DNA of 64,000 nt from Opisthocomus hoazin (lineage: Eukaryota; Chordata; Aves; Opisthocomiformes; Opisthocomidae), in contig NC_134434.1 in assembly GCF_030867145.1 (NCBI RefSeq), forward strand, positions 3,410,001 to 3,474,000. Reading direction: 5' to 3'. Shown one piece after another: positions 10,140 through 20,288 of this stretch (positions are counted from its first letter, which is position 1; the number at the start of each line of letters is the position of its first letter). The notes beneath the pieces were generated by a model. The model was not told the origin of the DNA and made no database searches. It saw only the letters and a program-made list of their open reading frames with translations. A program made the translations under genes and the position numbers.

Positions 10140-10244
10140 AACGGGCAGTCAGAAACACAGACTTATAATGTGCCTTCCCTGGTCGTTGCCTTCATTGATT
10201 TATTCACTAGGAAACAGTCTCCTGACCGATCGGGCAAGGTGCTA

Positions 10245-10339
10245 GATAATCTCATCTAGGCTCCCATTCCACAAAAGTTTGGACCAGAAGATATTTTGAG
10301 GTCCCTAACAACTGAGGCGATTCTATGACACTAAGAGTA
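10245..10339 (+). mobile_element. CR1 LINE 3' tail abutting the first keratin module
   Basis: CTAGATAATCTCATCTAGGC, TTTGGACCAGAAGATATTTT and GATTCTATGACACTA form a sense CR1 3' end with its ATTCTATGA tail. The same tail (AATTCTGTGATTCTAGGA) lies just before module K in the T spacers, so homology with the array starts inside this CR1. Confidence 0.85.
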
Positions 10340-10968
10340 TTTGGACTTCCTTCATACTTTGTTTTGTGGCTTTCGAGGTGTGCCGACGAGTGATGGGGCT
10401 CCTTCCACACCAGTTCTCACCTGAGACACTGGCCTCGTCCCCATTGCTACGTGATGTCAGCGGGGAGAGACGAGGCTCTCTCAAACCCAGGAACTCTGGA
10501 GAAACCTGTAGTTTTACCAAGGGAGGAACCCTTTTGGATACTCAGCTAAAGGGCTTTGGAGAAGAGGGGAGAAGGAGACACGACTCTCTTGCCAAGCTGA
10601 TGCCCAATGTCTTTAATGAGAAAATCAAAGGAAAATGGAAACGACGAGAGCTTAAGCAATGCAGTTTGGAGGCTGAGTAAAGCTCATCCAACTGCCCTTC
10701 AAGGCTCCGGCAATCATGCATCACCTAGAGCCGTTGCTACGGAAGGAAGGAGGAGGCATTTGCAGGGTCGCATAAGGCAAAGCAGAGCAAGAGGTGGAAA
10801 GAGAGAGGCTTCGTTGGGAAGAGGAGGAAGGCCAGCACCGGCTCCTTCCTGCAGGCAGAGCGCTGGGAGCTCGGCTCCTCTGCAGACCACGGCCGTGCTC
10901 GCAGGGCTGGCTCCAGGGCTTTCCTCGAGGCTCAGGGCGCTCGACCGCGGGCAGGCAATCCACGGGCT

Positions 10969-11298
10969 TCAGCATAAGAGATTGCCCCGTCCCAGAGGCC
11001 CACAGAGCCCACGGCCCAGACCGTACCACCCAAAGCCCCCCAGACCCAGGGAGCCCCCAGAAGCGATGGGCACACTGGCAGCGCTGAGAGAGCTCCCCAC
11101 GGCAGCCGACGCGCTGGATCCCACGGCTGTGCTCTGAGGGAAGGAGCTGAGGATTGGGCCGGGCAGCGTCACCAGGACTGGCGAGGGCTGGATCGTAACG
11201 CTGGAGTCGGCGCACCGGAGGACGCACGGCTCGTTGCAGCTGTTGGCAAGCGGGGCTGGGCCGCAGGCAGCTGGCGCGCACGGGCTGTAGCACGACAT
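10969..11298 (-). CDS. Feather beta-keratin (corneous beta-protein), gene 1
   Basis: Structural protein of feather cells; monomers pair through a central beta-sheet to form the 3-4 nm filaments and are cross-linked by cysteines. The protein is 109 residues. The N-terminal part is Cys-rich (C3, 7, 12, 21, 25, 29; MSCYSPC start, [11 protein letters not shown]). The conserved beta core runs about 34-67 ([20 protein letters not shown], then [14 protein letters not shown]). It ends in a Gly/Leu-rich tail ([20 protein letters not shown]) with C99 and C109. The start at MSCYS is chosen because all family members begin MSC and because the intron acceptor lies 21 bp upstream (intron 11320-11614). The poly(A) signal ATTAAA is at 10617-10612. 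This is the first gene of the array, with a type B promoter. Family members are usually about 97-110 residues. Confidence 0.95.
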   Translation of the reverse strand: MSCYSPCAPAACGPAPLANSCNEPCVLRCADSSVTIQPSPVLVTLPGPILSSFPQSTAVGSSASAAVGSSLSAASVPIASGGSLGLGGFGWYGLGRGLCGPLGRGNLLC

Positions 11299-11614
11299 GT
11301 CTGGCGGAGAGTGGCGACCCTGCAAGACCGGGTGGGAGCAGAGGGCATTAGCTCTCAGGCCCTTTCAGACCCCCAGCTCTTCTACTGCAGACCAAGAGGC
11401 TCCCGCCTCTTGGCATGGGGCTGTTTGCTTCCTGATCATCAGCCCTTGTCGCGAGCCTTGGAAAGAAAGGCGGCTGGCAAAGAACCCAGCCAACGCCGCC
11501 TTTCACATCCTAGACCATCCAGCGAGCACAAGGGAGGAAAATAGCATGCATCCCTCTCCACAAAGTCTGTCCTGCCAACCGAGGAGAGAAGAGGCAAAAT
11601 GAACTGAGACTCAC

Positions 11615-11895
11615 CAACTTCACAGAGCAGAGGAAGGCACGAGGAGAGGATAGAGGAGCTGGGAGCTGGGCACACTTTTATAGTGCGTCCCAGAGCCCCA
11701 GGGGAGCTGAACAACGACACAAACACGAAGCATGTTGAGAAACAGCACTTTTGGCTCCTCAAAGCTCTGCTGGTAGATGAAAGACATGCCTCCTTTGCCT
11801 GAAATGCTTGGCTCCCTTTTCATCCTGGCCAGCACTGCAGTGATTTTGTCGATAGCAATTTTGTTTCTTCCCCAGACCAATGCTCATTTGAGGTC
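11615..11895 (-). promoter_or_regulatory. Type B keratin promoter and first exon, gene 1
   Basis: TATAAAAG at 11682-11675 on the minus strand. The non-coding exon 1 runs from about 11652 to 11615 and ends at the donor TTG|GTGAGT. The distal element GACCTCAAATG (11895-11885) lies 203 bp upstream of the TATA box and is shared with the type A promoter. An inverted CCAAT (ATTGG) follows it. The positions of transcription start are inferred from TATA spacing. Confidence 0.8.
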
Positions 11896-14396
11896 TGATT
11901 CCAGTTGCTGGGGAAGCCTGCCAGCAGATTCAGGCCACGAGTAGGCGTTGTGCACGTCCTGCCCTTCCTGGGGAACATGGCCACCGCTTGCTGAGGACTT
12001 TGCCTGGGGAGCATGCCTGAAGGCCACCCCGCTCAGAGAGGTCTCTCTTTGATGGGCTGAGGCTACAACGTTGCTCAGAGACCAGGCAAGCCTCTGTAGG
12101 ATGGCTGTTGTGCTGAGGGACAGAGAACAGAGGAGACTCGGGGTGATCGAAAGGTGATGGTCCAACAAGGCCCTCCTGCGGTCTGGAGTGAAAGCCCATC
12201 GCATGCAGGGATGGGGACACGGAGGCCTTTGCTGGAGCGGATGAGGCTACCTGGTAGCAGATCTCCGCTCCCCTTGGGCCTCGGTGAGGCACACACTTTC
12301 CAGGCACGCAAAGGGAGCCCAGCAGTTCAGCTGTTGTCTTCGTGCCTGAAAGCGAGCCATCACCAAGTGGACCTGTTTGCTTTGGCGCAGTCTTCCCAAA
12401 CAACACGCATCTTTGCATCATTGCCAGGTGGCTTGTTCAGGTCAGTGACCCAGAAGGCCTGGCTTGTTTTCCCTGGCTCAGGGATGCATTGGCACATCCA
12501 GGGCATTCGGGGCCCTGTAATTGCAAGGTGGCACCAGCAGACCACCTCGGAGTCACCTGTGAGTCACGACAAAGTGCTGAGGATCCACCTGGTGCAAATC
12601 ATCCATGCACTGGCATCAGGGGCTCTGGGGGAAATGGATTCAGAGCTGCAGAGGACCCCAGGCGCAACCTCACATCCGCATTCCTGCAGAACTGCAGCTT
12701 TGGGTAGAGTGTTGTCATGGCTGTTAGCGTCTTGCCCAACCACTTGCTGACTCCTGGAAATCCTGGCAAGCTCCTTGGTGAAACAGCAGCCAAAGGAGGG
12801 CAGAACGAACGTGCCCTGATGTTGCCACCCCCGGACGTTTCTGGAGCAGAGACCAAACGGAGGAAAGCTGCCGCCCCTGCGTGTCCAGGGCCTGGGGAGC
12901 CTGCTTTGTTGAACACACCCGTGTGACAGAGCAGCGGACTGAGGCTGCGGCCATTCAGTGGCACCAGAGCGTGCCCCTGCTACCGTACGAGACCGAGGGG
13001 AGACTGTGCCGGTCTGGAAAGGCCTGGGAGGAGCTCAAAGGCCAGGTGTGTGCTGCCAGCCCTGAGAGCTGCCAGGAGCAAGCCTCTGACTGCCCGTGCT
13101 GCTTGGGAAGATGGGCCACGCTGTCACGCGGGTGGCCATGCTGTTTGGAGGCAGAGTCTAGAAGGAGGCTGTTGTCTTCTCCTGCAAAGGACTGATGGCT
13201 CTGTCTCACTTCTGCCGTCGTTTCCAGCAGCGCCATGCTCTGGGGCTGTTGTGCCATCCTGCTGGAAGAGTCGACGCAGTGCCACAGCTCACAGCTCACA
13301 ACTGAAGGGCAGCAAAGAGGCTGCCCGTCGCTTCCAGCCCCCAAAGCCCCAAGGTGCGGCCCCTTGAGACGTGGCCCAGCCCAGCAGAAGCGCCACGGGT
13401 TGCTCTCCCTTTGGGCAATTGAGAGGTGATGGAAAGAGGAGCAGACGCCAGGACAGACACTCCGCTCCTCACGTAGCCTCCTCTGCCACCACACAGGAGC
13501 AGGACTCAGCCCCTCACAGCTCCACTACAGCAGGCAGTGAGTGCCGTCGCCGGGCTGCTCTTGTCCTTGGCCTGCCATCCTGTCCTGCTGCTGGATGCGG
13601 GAAGGGCGGGGAGGCATTCCTCTGCCGCATGAGGAGCCTGGCATTTGCTGCGCCCGAGCAAAGCTGAGGCAGCGGGACAGGGCACATGCATTCACCTGCC
13701 TCAGCAGGTGTGCGGTAACACCTGAGGGCAGGAAGCGGACAGCACAGGCCCAGGCTTGCTCCGCAAGATGCCTTCTGCTTTGCACTGCAGCCACAAGAGG
13801 ACATGTCCTGCCCAGGGCTGCCAAGGCCACCAAAAGTGAAAAGCACCCTCAGCCAAATGCCTAGCAGTTTAGTCCTCAGCCACTTAGACCTTGCACCCTT
13901 GGGGCTGACTGCCCACTTGGAGAACGAGAATTTTGAGACTCAGAATTGACACGTTTCCACAGAGCAAGACCTCTTCTCCTTTGTTTTGAGGCCGCCAACA
14001 AGCTACCTGGCCCCCTCTAAGAATGGTCCCCGTGCCCCCATCCCTTCACACTACGGCACTTCTCTCCATCGCAGAAAGGGTCCTTCTCTGGGCTTCACCT
14101 TCCAACCACTCTGGGGATCGGAGTCCCATCCTTTCTGTGTCGCTGGGACAGACAGGCAGCCAGCCAGCCGAGGCTTAGCTGATTGCTGAGCCCTTCCAGG
14201 GCCCTGCAGGACCTTATGTTTTGCAGGGTCAGCCTCAGCCCTGCAACCGGAGACCCACGTGAGTAGCCTTCTTCAGGAGTGCTCCACAGCTGAAAGAGGC
14301 CTGGCTGAGGCTGGTAGTCACCTTCCCCAGCAAGGATGCGCTCAACCATGGACAGGGCCTGCAGCTACTGAAACCCTTTCCCGGGAACTGGCATGG

Positions 14397-14670
14397 GACC
14401 TCAAATGGCCATGGCTTTGAGCAGCTGACATCTACTGCATCACTGTGCTTGCACCCAATAGGGAACTGCAAGCCAGACCTTTCAGATCAAAGAGACAAGT
14501 TCTTCATCTCTTGGCTGTGCTTTGCAAGCCTCAAATTGCTCTTTGTTCACGTGCTTCACAAAGAAGGCGTGTTCCAGGTCTCCTGAGGTGCTGGCTGACC
14601 GTATAAAAAGCCTGTGCCACTCCAGGCCCTTCCATCCACATCTCCTCCCTTGCTCTCCACGGTGAACTTG
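14397..14670 (+). promoter_or_regulatory. Type A keratin promoter and first exon, gene 2
   Basis: TATAAAAA at 14602-14609; non-coding exon 1 about 14632-14670, ending at the donor CTTG|GTAAGT. The distal element GACCTCAAATG is at 14397-14407, 195 bp upstream of TATA, and a CCAAT box follows (CACCCAATAGGG, about 14452). The first exon and intron differ wholly from type B. Confidence 0.8.
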
Positions 14671-15125
14671 GTAAGTCTGAACTCACTCCTTCTCATCCTG
14701 CTGGTAGGATGTCTGTCAGGTGAACAGCTTCCCTTCTGTGCATGGTCCTTCTGGGACTTGGTGCAGGCTTGAAAATACACTGTGCTACCCTCTTCTAGGA
14801 GGTGAGTTGGTGAGGGAAGACGGAAGGCTTTGTTCCCTTCCAACAGGGAGTCAATTGGGATCTTTTGTAGCAGTGGCTCTGCTGAAGTCCGAGCCTGGAT
14901 GACCAGTGCTGTCTAACGCGTCACCAGGTGCTTCCTCGCCCATCCACAGTGCAGCAGCGAGCTGCCTTGGTCACCTTTGGCACAGAAGGGAACTTTTGAG
15001 GGACATCCAGGCCGACCCAGGCACTGTTGGTTCTCGGGGGAGCCGAGATGGGGAGCTGAAAGGGCCTGAGAGCTAATGCCCTCTGCTCCCACCCGGTCTT
15101 GCAGGGTCGCCACTCTCCGCCAGAC

Positions 15126-15455
15126 ATGTCGTGCTACAGCCCGTGCGCGCCAGCTGCCTGCGGCCCAGCCCCGCTTGCCAACAGCTGCAACGAGCCGTGC
15201 GTCCTCCGGTGCGCCGACTCCAGCGTTACGATCCAGCCCTCGCCAGTCCTGGTGACGCTGCCCGGCCCAATCCTCAGCTCCTTCCCTCAGAGCACAGCCG
15301 TGGGATCCAGCGCGTCGGCTGCCGTGGGGAGCTCTCTCAGCGCTGCCAGTGTGCCCATCGCTTCTGGGGGCTCCCTGGGTCTGGGGGGCTTTGGGTGGTA
15401 CGGTCTGGGCCGTGGGCTCTGTGGGCCTCTGGGACGGGGCAATCTCTTATGCTGA
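15126..15455 (+). CDS. Feather beta-keratin, gene 2
   Basis: Same 109-residue protein as gene 1. 5'-UTR intron 14671-15104 (434 bp, type A); 21-nt UTR in exon 2; poly(A) signal 15807-15812. Divergent from gene 1 (3.8 kb between start codons), convergent with gene 3. Differences from gene 1 lie only outside the CDS (for example in the 3' UTR near 15,655 and 15,695). Confidence 0.95.
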   Translation: MSCYSPCAPAACGPAPLANSCNEPCVLRCADSSVTIQPSPVLVTLPGPILSSFPQSTAVGSSASAAVGSSLSAASVPIASGGSLGLGGFGWYGLGRGLCGPLGRGNLLC

Positions 15456-16743
15456 AGCCCGTGGATTGCCTGCCCGCGGTCGAGCGCCCTGAGCCTCGAG
15501 GAAAGCCCTGGAGCCAGCCCTGCGAGCACGGCCGTGGTCTGCAGAGGAGCCGAGCTCCCAGCGCTCTGCCTGCAGGAAGGAGCCGGTGCTGGCCTTCCTC
15601 CTCTTCCCAACGAAGCCTCTCTCTTTCCGCCTCTTGCTCTGCTTTGCCTTATGCTCCCCTGCAAATGCCTCCTCCTTCCTTCCGTAGCAACGGGTCTAGG
15701 TGATGCATGATTGCCGGAGCCTTGAAGGGCAGTTGGATGAGCTTTACTCAGCCTCCAAACTGCATTGCTTAAGCTCTCGTCGTTTCCATTTTCCTTTGAT
15801 TTTCTCATTAAAGACATTGGGCATCAGCTTGGCAAGAGAGTCGTGTCTCCTTCTCCCCTCTTCTCCAAAGCCCTTTAGCTGAGTATCCAAAAGGGTTCCT
15901 CCCTTGGTAAAACTACAGGTTTCTCCAGAGTTCCTGGGTTTGAGAGAGCCTCGTCTCTCCCCGCTGACATCCCGTAGCAATGGGGACGAGGCCAGTGTCT
16001 CAGGTGACAACTGGTGTGGAAGGAGCCCCATCACTCGTCGGCACACCTTGAAGGCCACAAAACAAAGTATGAAGGAAGTCCAGATTTTCTGTTGAATGTC
16101 CCCGTGCTGCATTGATCACAGCAGGGACTCAACAGACTGCTGGATTAACGAGAGCCAATGATGGCCGTGGCTACCTTGTTACGGAAGTCTTTGTTTAGGA
16201 CGCGGGAAGCGAATCCCAGGAAATTTTCATAGCCACAATGGGGAGTGAATGCCAGCAGTGTGTGGAAGCAGCTTGGCAGAGCATTGCATTTCCCAGGCCA
16301 GTCCTCCCTCGTGCCGTGGGCTCCTGCGCCAGAGACAGTCCTGAATCTGCAAGTGCCCCTTGTTCACCTGGCCAAGGCTGAGGCACATGCTGCGTCCTGG
16401 TGAGAAGTGCACCAGTCAAGTGAGAGTGAATCCTGTCCCTGTGAGGTGGTGGTATCCTTCCAGAAGGCAACGGGAATGTGGCTGGTGGCAAATTAATCTC
16501 AAAGTGAGGGTCAAGTCCTTTGGAGGTGCGAAGCCACTGCACGGTCACTGTCCCATGCTCCTTGCCAGGAAGGAGCATGGGGCTGTGCTGTTCAGTCACC
16601 TTCTGATGTGAACACAAGCACCTGTTTCCCAAAGGTCCCTGGAGCACAGCCAGCTGTCGGGAAAGTGGAGCAGTGGCAAAAGGCAAAATCTGGAGCCCGG
16701 CTCCTTCTCTCCGATGTGAAACAGTATGAAATGGTGTATGTGC

Positions 16744-16837
16744 CAGGAGCAGGAGAAGGAGCAGCTGGAGCAGCAAGCTGAGGAGCAGCGTCAGCGGCAG
16801 TGGCACCCGTGTCAGTTGCAGGAGCAGGAGAAGCAGC

Positions 16838-16872
<35 letters not shown>

Positions 16873-16989
16873 TGTCAGCGGCAGTGGCACCCGTGTCAGT
16901 TGCAGGAGCAGGAGAAGCAGCAGCAGGAGCAGGAGCAGTGTCAGCGGCAGCCATGGCAGGCGTGGCGGCAGCAGCAGCAGCAGCAGCAT
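16744..16989. repeat. GAGCAG-rich minisatellite beside tRNA, T1
   Basis: (GAGCAG)n runs interspersed with a ~70-bp higher unit (TGTCAGCGGCAGTGGCACCC, then GTGTCAGTTGCAGGAGCAGG). Two further units follow the first here. It gives Gln/Glu-rich plus frames and Leu-rich minus frames as a side effect. Confidence 0.85.
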
Positions 16990-16992
16990 GCT

Positions 16993-17074
16993 GACGAGGT
17001 GGCCGAGTGGTGAAGGCGATGGACTGCTAATCCATTGTGCTCTGCACGCGTGGGTTCGAATCCCATCCTCGTCG
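16993..17074 (+). tRNA. tRNA-Ser(GCT), copy 1
   Basis: 82 nt. Acceptor GACGAGG pairs with CCTCGTC plus discriminator G; the anticodon stem-loop GGACTGCTAATCC has anticodon GCT; the long variable arm TTGTGCTCTGCACGC is typical of serine tRNA. The B box GGTTCGAATCC is intact. The D loop reads GTGGTGAAGG where vertebrate tRNA-Ser-GCT usually has GTGGTTAAGG, a one-base change. No run of four Ts follows within ~45 bp (only TTTCTTT), so termination may be weak. Confidence 0.9.
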
Positions 17075-17199
17075 GTCGGTCTGTCTGCCCAACGATGGGC
17101 AAAGTAGTTTCTTTCAGAGGGCAAGAGGAACAAGAAGGGAAAGAAGGAAGATCCAGGGAACTCACCGCATGCCCAGCCTCTCCTCCATCCTCTGGGAAG

Positions 17200-17394
17200 A
17201 TGATAGAGCAAAACATTTCCTGGAAGTACCTTCCAAACATAGGTGCCACAGGAAAGTGGTAGGGAGAAGTAAGCGTGGGTTTATGAAGGAGAAGTCAAGC
17301 TTAAGCAAGCTGGTAGCCCTCTACAGTCAGATGACTAGCTTGGAGGAGAAGGGAAGAGCAGTGGATGTTGCTCACCTTGCCTTCAGTAAGGCTC
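17200..17394 (+). mobile_element. CR1 LINE RT fragment, T1
   Basis: Plus frame GFMKEKSSLSKLVALY, then EEKGRAVDVAHLAFSKA matches the CR1 RT stretch GFTKGKSCLTNLVAFYD...[18 protein letters not shown]. Confidence 0.85.
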
Positions 17395-17495
17395 AGCCAG
17401 AGACAGGAATGAAAAACAATCTCCGCGTAAACCCTTTTCCATCACAGAACATTGCACGTCTGGTATTTGTATGGCAGGTATTGCCCTTACCCGTA

Positions 17496-17790
17496 CACAG
17501 AACCTCGGAATTGTTGGGATTGGAAGAGAACTCCTGAGATCCTTCAGCCCAAGCCAACTGCCCCGGCAGGGTCTACTTCAGCTGGTTGCTGAGGGCCTAG
17601 TGCAGTTGCGTTTTGAGTATCTGCAGGGATGGAGACTGCAGAACCTCTCTGGGCAATCTGGTCCACTGTTTGACCGCCCTCACGCTAGAGATGCAATTTC
17701 ATGCATTTTGATTTGTGCCCATTTGCTCTTGCGCTGCTAGTTGCTACTGCTGAGAAGAGTCTGTCTCCCTCTTCGTTCCCTTCCATCAGG
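17496..17790 (-). mobile_element. CR1 LINE 3' end fragment, T1
   Basis: Antisense CR1 3' landmarks: CACAGAACCTCGGAATTGTT, GCAGGGATGGAGACTGCAGA, ACCTCTCTGGGCAATCTGGT and GAAGAGTCTGTCTCCCTCTT. Confidence 0.85.
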
Positions 17791-19361
17791 TATGGGAAGA
17801 ACCCCAGCTCTCACGGCCTGCCGTCATATTGCAGACGCACCAAGCCCTTAAGCAGCTTTGTGACAAGGCAGGGATCTGCAGGGAAGACCTGCAGTGTGGA
17901 GGCAGGAGCAGCCAGCAGCCAGCCATGCCTGCCAGCGGTGTGCTGTCCCAGGGGGTCAGGAGCGACGTAGCAGGGGTCAGAGTGACTGGGACAATCCAAC
18001 GTGGTTATGAAAGGCACAGAGGTGCCCGGAGACTCCCTCTTCCTGCCCACACGACCTCCCCTCTCTTACACACGTTTGCACTTCTGCCTCTCTGACCACC
18101 GGTCTCCCTCTCCCAGACCCTGGACATTACCTTGGGATACCTCTTCCCCACAACCGTGGGCCTCTTGCTCTCCCCGCCCTGCTGTCCTCTGGGCACACTT
18201 CCCAGGAGTGTGGCACTCCCGAGGATGCCGCGTGTCTTATGGTGTGAGCAGCTGTGAGCAGCATGCCTGGACACACCAGCGTGCAGAGAAGATGCAGGAA
18301 GAAGAGGCTAGGGCTTGGCTGAGGGCCTGAGAGCTCAGAATGCTGCTGAGCCCACCCCCGTAGCCACCCCTCCGGCAGCCTGGCATATCCCTAAGGCCTG
18401 AGAGCCAGCTGAACGGGACCACTGCTCCCACGGCCAGTGCGGCTGGGTCTGAATCCAGAGGGAGGGTCTGTGAGAGATGAGAAAGGGGCTGCCTGCTGCG
18501 GAGAGGTCAGCTGCTTCAGCGGTGCCTTAATCTCACCTGGCCAGCCTCAGGGAAGCAAAGAAGAGCAGAACTCTTGCTCATCAACAGGCGAGCTTGGCGG
18601 TTTGGACAGCCAGCAGCATCCCTTTCTGGGTGGTGGCTGCTGAACCCAGAAGCCCAGCAGAGCTCAGGCTGCCACAGCTCCACGGCCTCAGGCCCAGCCA
18701 ACAATCAGGGCAATTCTGTGATTCTAGGAAAGTCTGGGCTTCCTTCATACTTTGTTTTGTGGCTTTCAAGGTGTGCCGACGAGTGATGGGGCTCCTTCCA
18801 CACTGGTTCTCACCTGAGACACTGGCCTCGTCCCCATTGCTACGGGATGTCAGCGGGGAGAGACGAGGCTCTCTCAAACCCAGGAACTCTGGAGAAACCT
18901 GTAGTTTTACCAAGGGAGGAACCCTTTTGGATACTCAGCTAAAGGGCTTTGGAGAAGAGGGGAGAAGGAGACACGACTCTCTTGCCAAGCTGATGCCCAA
19001 TGTCTTTAATGAGAAAATCAAAGGAAAATGGAAACGACGAGAGCTTAAGCAATGCAGTTGGGAGGCTGAGTAAAGCTCATCCAACTGCCCTTCAAGGCTC
19101 CGGCAATCATGCATCACCTAGACCCGTTGCTACGGAAGGAAGGAGGAGGCATTTGCAGGGGCACATAAGGCAAAGCAGAGCAAGAGGCGGAAAGAGAGAG
19201 GCTTCGTTGGGAAGAGGAGGAAGGCCAGCACCGGCTCCTTCCTGCAGGCAGAGCGCTGGGAGCTCGGCTCCTCTGCAGACCACGGCCGTGCTCGCAGGGC
19301 TGGCTCCAGGGCTTTCCTCGAGGCTCAGGGCGCTCGACCGCGGGCAGGCAATCCACGGGCT

Positions 19362-19691
19362 TCAGCATAAGAGATTGCCCCGTCCCAGAGGCCCACAGAG
19401 CCCACGGCCCAGACCGTACCACCCAAAGCCCCCCAGACCCAGGGAGCCCCCAGAAGCGATGGGCACACTGGCAGCGCTGAGAGAGCTCCCCACGGCAGCC
19501 GACGCGCTGGATCCCACGGCTGTGCTCTGAGGGAAGGAGCTGAGGATTGGGCCGGGCAGCGTCACCAGGACTGGCGAGGGCTGGATCGTAACGCTGGAGT
19601 CGGCGCACCGGAGGACGCACGGCTCGTTGCAGCTGTTGGCAAGCGGGGCTGGGCCGCAGGCAGCTGGCGCGCACGGGCTGTAGCACGACAT
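19362..19691 (-). CDS. Feather beta-keratin, gene 3
   Basis: Identical 109-residue product. Type B intron 19713-20007; poly(A) signal 19010-19005. Converges with gene 2, diverges from gene 4. Confidence 0.95.
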   Translation of the reverse strand: MSCYSPCAPAACGPAPLANSCNEPCVLRCADSSVTIQPSPVLVTLPGPILSSFPQSTAVGSSASAAVGSSLSAASVPIASGGSLGLGGFGWYGLGRGLCGPLGRGNLLC

Positions 19692-20007
19692 GTCTGGCGG
19701 AGAGTGGCGACCCTGCAAGACCGGGTGGGAGCAGAGGGCATTAGCTCTCAGGCCCTTTCAGACCCCCAGCTCTTCTACTGCAGACCAAGAGGCTCCCGCC
19801 TCTTGGCATCGGGCTGTTTGCTTCCTGATCATCAGCCCTTGTCGCGAGCCTTGGAAAGAAAGGCGGCTGGCAAAGAAACCAACCAACGCCGCGTTTCACA
19901 TCCTAGACCATCCAGCGAGCACAAGGGAGGAAAATAGCATGCATCCCTCTCCACAAAATCTGTCCTGCCAACCGAGGAGAGAAGAGGCAAAATGAACTGA
20001 GACTCAC

Positions 20008-20288
20008 CAACTTCACAGAGCAGAGGAAGGCACGAGGAGAGGATAGAGGAGCTGGGAGCTGGGCACACTTTTATAGTGCGTCCCAGAGCCCCAGGGGAGC
20101 TGAACAACGACACAAACACGAAGCATGTTGAGAAACAGCACTTTTGGCTCCTCAAAGCTCTGCTGGTAGATGAAAGACATGCCTCCTTTGCCTGAAATGC
20201 TTGGCTCCCTTTTCATCCTGGCCAGCACTGCAGTGATTTTGTCGACAGCAATTTTGTTTCTTCCCCAGACCAATGCTCATTTGAGGTC
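20008..20288 (-). promoter_or_regulatory. Type B promoter and first exon, gene 3
   Basis: TATAAAAG at 20075-20068; distal GACCTCAAATG at 20288-20278; donor after 20008. Confidence 0.8.

Larger units (their letters stand above)
11369..15055. other. Head-to-head spacer H1 (B promoter left, A promoter right)
   Basis: 3,687 bp between divergent genes 1 and 2, containing both promoters, first exons and introns. The middle (about 11,900-14,380) has several frames of 100-198 codons, but they overlap on both strands and match no family I know; the base composition is high GC. I see no extra gene, tRNA or LINE. Confidence 0.7.
16085..18732. other. Tail-to-tail spacer T1
   Basis: 2,648 bp between the 3' ends of genes 2 and 3. 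In order: unassigned DNA (16,085-16,740), GAGCAG minisatellite, tRNA-Ser, CR1 RT piece (+), CR1 3' piece (-), unassigned DNA (17,791-18,710), then a short CR1-like tail. No protein gene is supported. Confidence 0.75.

Noticed and set aside
10721-11293. Long antisense and out-of-frame open reading frames (176 and 190 codons) over every keratin CDS, identical in all copies
   Set aside because: They are shadows of a GC-rich, nucleotide-identical CDS; they have no family features and differ freely once outside the CDS.
10969-11325. 118-residue form of the keratin starting nine codons upstream (MQGRHSPPD...)
   Set aside because: The upstream ATG lies in the intron/exon 2 junction: the CAG acceptor falls within those codons, so the spliced mRNA starts coding at MSCYS, as in all feather keratins.
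11620-11880. 86-codon frame across the type B promoter
   Set aside because: It spans the TATA box and first exon and is absent from type A promoters; not coding.
12154-12750. 198-codon frame and other 100-180-codon frames in the middle of the H spacers
   Set aside because: They overlap on both strands, match no family I recognise and are kept in all units only because the units are young copies.
13680-13720. Palindromic CCTGCCTCAGCAGGTG region in H as a possible operator or origin
   Set aside because: A short imperfect palindrome with no supporting context; such matches are common in GC-rich DNA.
16744-16989. Regular repeat pattern as a CRISPR-like array
   Set aside because: The host is a vertebrate; units are contiguous, low-complexity and lack unique spacers.
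16726-17013. Gln/Glu-rich plus-strand frame resembling epidermal differentiation complex proteins
   Set aside because: It is explained by the minisatellite, ends inside the tRNA, and has no promoter, splice or conserved ends.
16195-17211. Minus-strand frame of 338 codons with a poly-leucine tract in T1 (and relatives in other T spacers)
   Set aside because: The leucine run is the reverse reading of the GAGCAG minisatellite and the frame runs through the tRNA gene; its length changes with repeat number and it is broken in T4-T6.
17037-17537. 166-codon plus frame after the tRNA as a gene
   Set aside because: It is a decayed CR1 reverse transcriptase stretch fused by chance to flanking DNA.
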